From Betaproteobacteria bacterium (GTDB taxonomy: Bacteria; Pseudomonadota; Gammaproteobacteria; Burkholderiales; Casimicrobiaceae): a stretch of DNA of 6,624 nucleotides. The position numbers were made by a program, and so were the translations under genes. Each line of letters opens with the position of its first letter. The first letter of the stretch is position 1. This document shows, one piece after another, positions 5,360-6,624 of this stretch. The notes beneath the pieces were generated by a model, which had not been told where the DNA came from, did no database searches, and saw nothing but the letters and a program-made list of their open reading frames with translations. The stretch is taken from the NCBI GenBank assembly GCA_003153335.1, contig PLYG01000030.1, forward strand, positions 18,744 through 25,367, read 5' to 3'.

Positions 5360-5904
5360 CTGAACGGCCCCAGGAAACTTTGCCAGAAGCTGTCGGGCAC
5401 CCACAGCAGCGCGTAGGTCATCACCACATAGCGGATGAACTTGCCTACTGTCATCCACAGCACGCACTGCCGCCAGGGCAGGCGCAGCCACCCGGCCACC
5501 GTGCACAATGGATCGCCGACACCCGGCAGCCACGACAGAATCAGCACGGGAGCACCGAAGCGCCGCATCCAGCCAAACCACTTGTCGCCAAGCTTGGGGC
5601 GGCGCTGCTGGAGTTCGGCATCGGTCCCGCCGGCCAGCCGGTGGCGGCGCCGATAGTATATGTATGCTTTCCTGGCTGCATGGCCCATCCACCAATCGAT
5701 CATGCCGCCGATGACATTGCCCGTGGTGGCGACGACGATCGCCGGCCAGAACATCCCGGGTGCCAGCTTCACATAGCCGAACACCGCGGGCTCGGATCCC
5801 AGCGGCAGCAGCGTCGCCGAAATCAGCGCAATCAGAAACACTGCCGGCAGCCCGACCTTGGGCAGTGCAAGGGTGACGAAGATCCAGTTGACGAATGCGT
5901 CCAA
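5356..5904 (-). CDS. yqaA: DedA-superfamily inner-membrane protein, YqaA type
   Basis: Inner-membrane protein of the DedA/SNARE-associated superfamily; DedA proteins are linked to lipid carrier flipping and envelope homeostasis, but YqaA itself has no settled role. The 182-residue product has hydrophobic segments at about 12-34, 40-66, 118-138 and 147-168, and the family blocks SATLLPLGSEPAV (29-41, Glu38), ATTGNVIGGMIDWWMG (59-74), WMRRFGAPVLILSWLPGVGD (112-131, Asp131) and TVGKFIRYV (152-160, Arg159). A basic loop (YYRRRHRL, 83-90) separates the halves. It is longer than E. coli YqaA (about 142). The only reasonable start is TTG at 5904: no ATG or GTG lies between the upstream stop and the first membrane segment, and GAAGG sits seven bases before it. 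The stop codon falls inside a dispersed repeat, so the C-terminus may have been set by repeat insertion. Confidence 0.85.
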   Translation of the reverse strand: MDAFVNWIFVTLALPKVGLPAVFLIALISATLLPLGSEPAVFGYVKLAPGMFWPAIVVATTGNVIGGMIDWWMGHAARKAYIYYRRRHRLAGGTDAELQQRRPKLGDKWFGWMRRFGAPVLILSWLPGVGDPLCTVAGWLRLPWRQCVLWMTVGKFIRYVVMTYALLWVPDSFWQSFLGPFR

Positions 5905-6045
5905 GCCAGTGCCTTCAAAAGTGGGTCGGTCAGCCGGCGAACTCAGGCCGAGCCGTCACCGGAGTGGGTCTGGAGACGGCGCACTACGCTACCATATCGC
6001 CGGACGCGCGCGGGAGCAACGCTGAACGGGCCTGCAACGCGCATC

Positions 6046-6080
6046 AGGTCAATTCTTGACTTAGGTCAACGTCTTGACTT
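6046..6080. promoter_or_regulatory. Operator-like array of alternating GTCAA / TTGAC half-sites
   Basis: Two direct copies of AGGTCAA-n-CTTGACTT (6046-6062 and 6063-6080) put half-sites at 6048-6052 (GTCAA), 6056-6060 (TTGAC), 6065-6069 (GTCAA) and 6074-6078 (TTGAC). The central TTGAC-TTAG-GTCAA (6056-6069) has the spacing of an FNR/ANR/DNR-type box (TTGAT-N4-ATCAA), with C/G in place of T/A at the inner position. It overlaps the promoter core. Which regulator binds is not known; a metal-sensing or CRP/FNR-type protein would both fit. Confidence 0.45.
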
Positions 6081-6084
6081 TAAT
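6056..6084 (+). promoter_or_regulatory. Strong sigma70-type promoter for the 6123 gene
   Basis: TTGACT (6056-6061) and TTTAAT (6079-6084) each match the -35 and -10 consensus in five of six bases and are 17 bases apart, the ideal spacing. Transcription would start near 6091, giving a leader of about 32 bases. The leader holds a small hairpin, ATGCC-GGCT-GGCAT (6098-6111). The repeated operator half-sites cover the promoter, suggesting repression. Confidence 0.6.
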
Positions 6085-6122
6085 GGGTTGTATGCCCATG
6101 CCGGCTGGCATATAAAGAAAAC

Positions 6123-6524
6123 ATGTACCGCAACATGCGTCTGCGCATTGCCGCAGCCCTCGCCGGCACCATCTGTCTGCTGTTTTCGCAGCTCGCGGCG
6201 GCTGCGTATGCCTGCCCCGCGTCGTTGCATTCCGTCGCAACGCAGACGCTGTCGCAACCCACAGATCGCGGCGACCACGGCAATGTTCCTTGCGCGGAAC
6301 ACGATGCGGCGCGTCCCGGGTTGTGTCTGGCGCACTGCAATCCCGCGGAATTGTCGCTGAATCACCCGCAAGTCGACGCGCCGCCGGTCATGCTGGTCGT
6401 ATTGCATCCGCTGGCCGATCATTGCGAGCCGGCCGTCCTGGTCTCGACTGCGCCGCAGCTCGAGGTGCCGCTGCGCAGTCACTCGCCACCTCTCTCCATC
6501 CTGCACTGCTGCTTCCGCATTTAG
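6123..6524 (+). CDS. Small exported Cys/His-rich protein, possible metal-handling role
   Basis: Not assigned to a named family with certainty. The 133-residue product has an N-terminal signal peptide (MYRNMRLR, hydrophobic run to residue 30, likely cleavage AAAYA-C31), so it is exported. The mature part has Cys31, Cys57, His60, Cys68, His71 and Cys72 (C-x2-H-x7-C-x2-HC), further His at 81, 95, 100, 120 and 128, Cys101, and a C-terminal LHCCFRI. This pattern resembles small periplasmic proteins found at the head of proteobacterial copper or heavy-metal efflux operons; that comparison is from memory and is inference. The ATG at 6123 has only a weak AAAGAAAA ahead of it; a second ATG at 6135 is possible and keeps the signal peptide. 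Promoter and operator-like repeats lie directly upstream, and another gene starts 75 bases downstream on the same strand. Confidence 0.65.
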   Translation: MYRNMRLRIAAALAGTICLLFSQLAAAAYACPASLHSVATQTLSQPTDRGDHGNVPCAEHDAARPGLCLAHCNPAELSLNHPQVDAPPVMLVVLHPLADHCEPAVLVSTAPQLEVPLRSHSPPLSILHCCFRI

Positions 6525-6544
6525 CCGCCGATTGATCTGACGTC

Positions 6545-6571
6545 CCGCGCACGGCGGTTTGCCGAGCGCGG
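6545..6571 (+). other. GC-rich hairpin between the 6123 gene and the next gene
   Basis: CCGCGC-A-CGGC (6545-6555) pairs with GCCG-A-GCGCGG (6561-6571) around loop GGTTT, a 10-bp stem with one A-A mismatch. No T run follows, so it is not a typical terminator; it may stabilise or separate segments of a shared mRNA. Confidence 0.45.
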
Positions 6572-6598
6572 TCCCGCTGGTTCAATTCTGGAGGCATC

Positions 6599-6624
6599 AT
6601 GTCGTTTCAATCTTGGTTGTTCGT
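6599..6624 (+). CDS. First codons of a downstream gene (product unknown)
   Basis: An ATG at 6599-6601 follows GGAGG (6590-6594) at a four-base distance and opens a frame reading MSFQSWLF to the end of the window. The good ribosome binding site makes a real start likely. Eight codons do not allow a product call. Its position makes it the probable second gene of the 6123 operon. Confidence 0.6.

Noticed and set aside
5251..6360. Long plus-strand open frame of 369 codons
   Set aside because: It crosses the repeat, the antisense of yqaA, the promoter region and the 6123 gene, and has no coherent domain.

Overview
The window looks like a chromosomal piece of a GC-rich betaproteobacterium. The evidence is the high GC at third codon positions, the queG / tsaE-amiC neighbourhood (in enterobacteria queG is likewise divergent from a tsaE-amidase operon), the close resemblance of the proteins to betaproteobacterial families, and two copies of a dispersed repeat whose translation contains the peptide WVERS, a familiar false-ORF signature in these genomes. 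No phage, transposase, CRISPR, rRNA or tRNA was seen.

Layout. Bases 1-838, minus strand: the 5' part of amiC (Tat-exported cell wall amidase) overlaps the end of tsaE (tRNA t6A ATPase). Bases 833-1918, plus: queG (epoxyqueuosine reductase). The queG and tsaE start codons abut inside one ATGCAT palindrome, so these two tRNA-modification genes overlap head to head. Bases 2040-3131, minus: a Rieske oxygenase alpha subunit of unknown substrate, convergent with queG. Bases 3296-4486, minus: a class V PLP aminotransferase (alanine/serine-glyoxylate type) interrupted near its C-terminus by an in-frame TGA, after which the missing 30-residue tail continues in the same frame. Bases 4722-5051, minus: a small secreted Lys/Ala-rich protein built from 11-residue repeats, resembling group 3 LEA proteins, followed by a strong terminator. 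Bases 5356-5904, minus: a YqaA-type DedA membrane protein whose stop codon lies inside the second dispersed repeat. Bases 6123-6524, plus: a small exported Cys/His-rich protein behind a strong promoter that overlaps alternating inverted GTCAA half-sites, followed at 6599 by the first codons of another gene.

The genes do not form one pathway. amiC/tsaE/queG are housekeeping genes for cell separation and tRNA modification. The Rieske oxygenase and aminotransferase are accessory metabolism. The LEA-like protein and the Cys/His-rich protein are envelope proteins, possibly for stress or metal handling (inference). The observations most worth checking are the TGA-interrupted aminotransferase, the secreted 11-mer repeat protein, the shared ATGCAT start with a possible leaderless queG mRNA, and the operator array before 6123. 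I did not see clear evidence of a wholly new multi-gene system.
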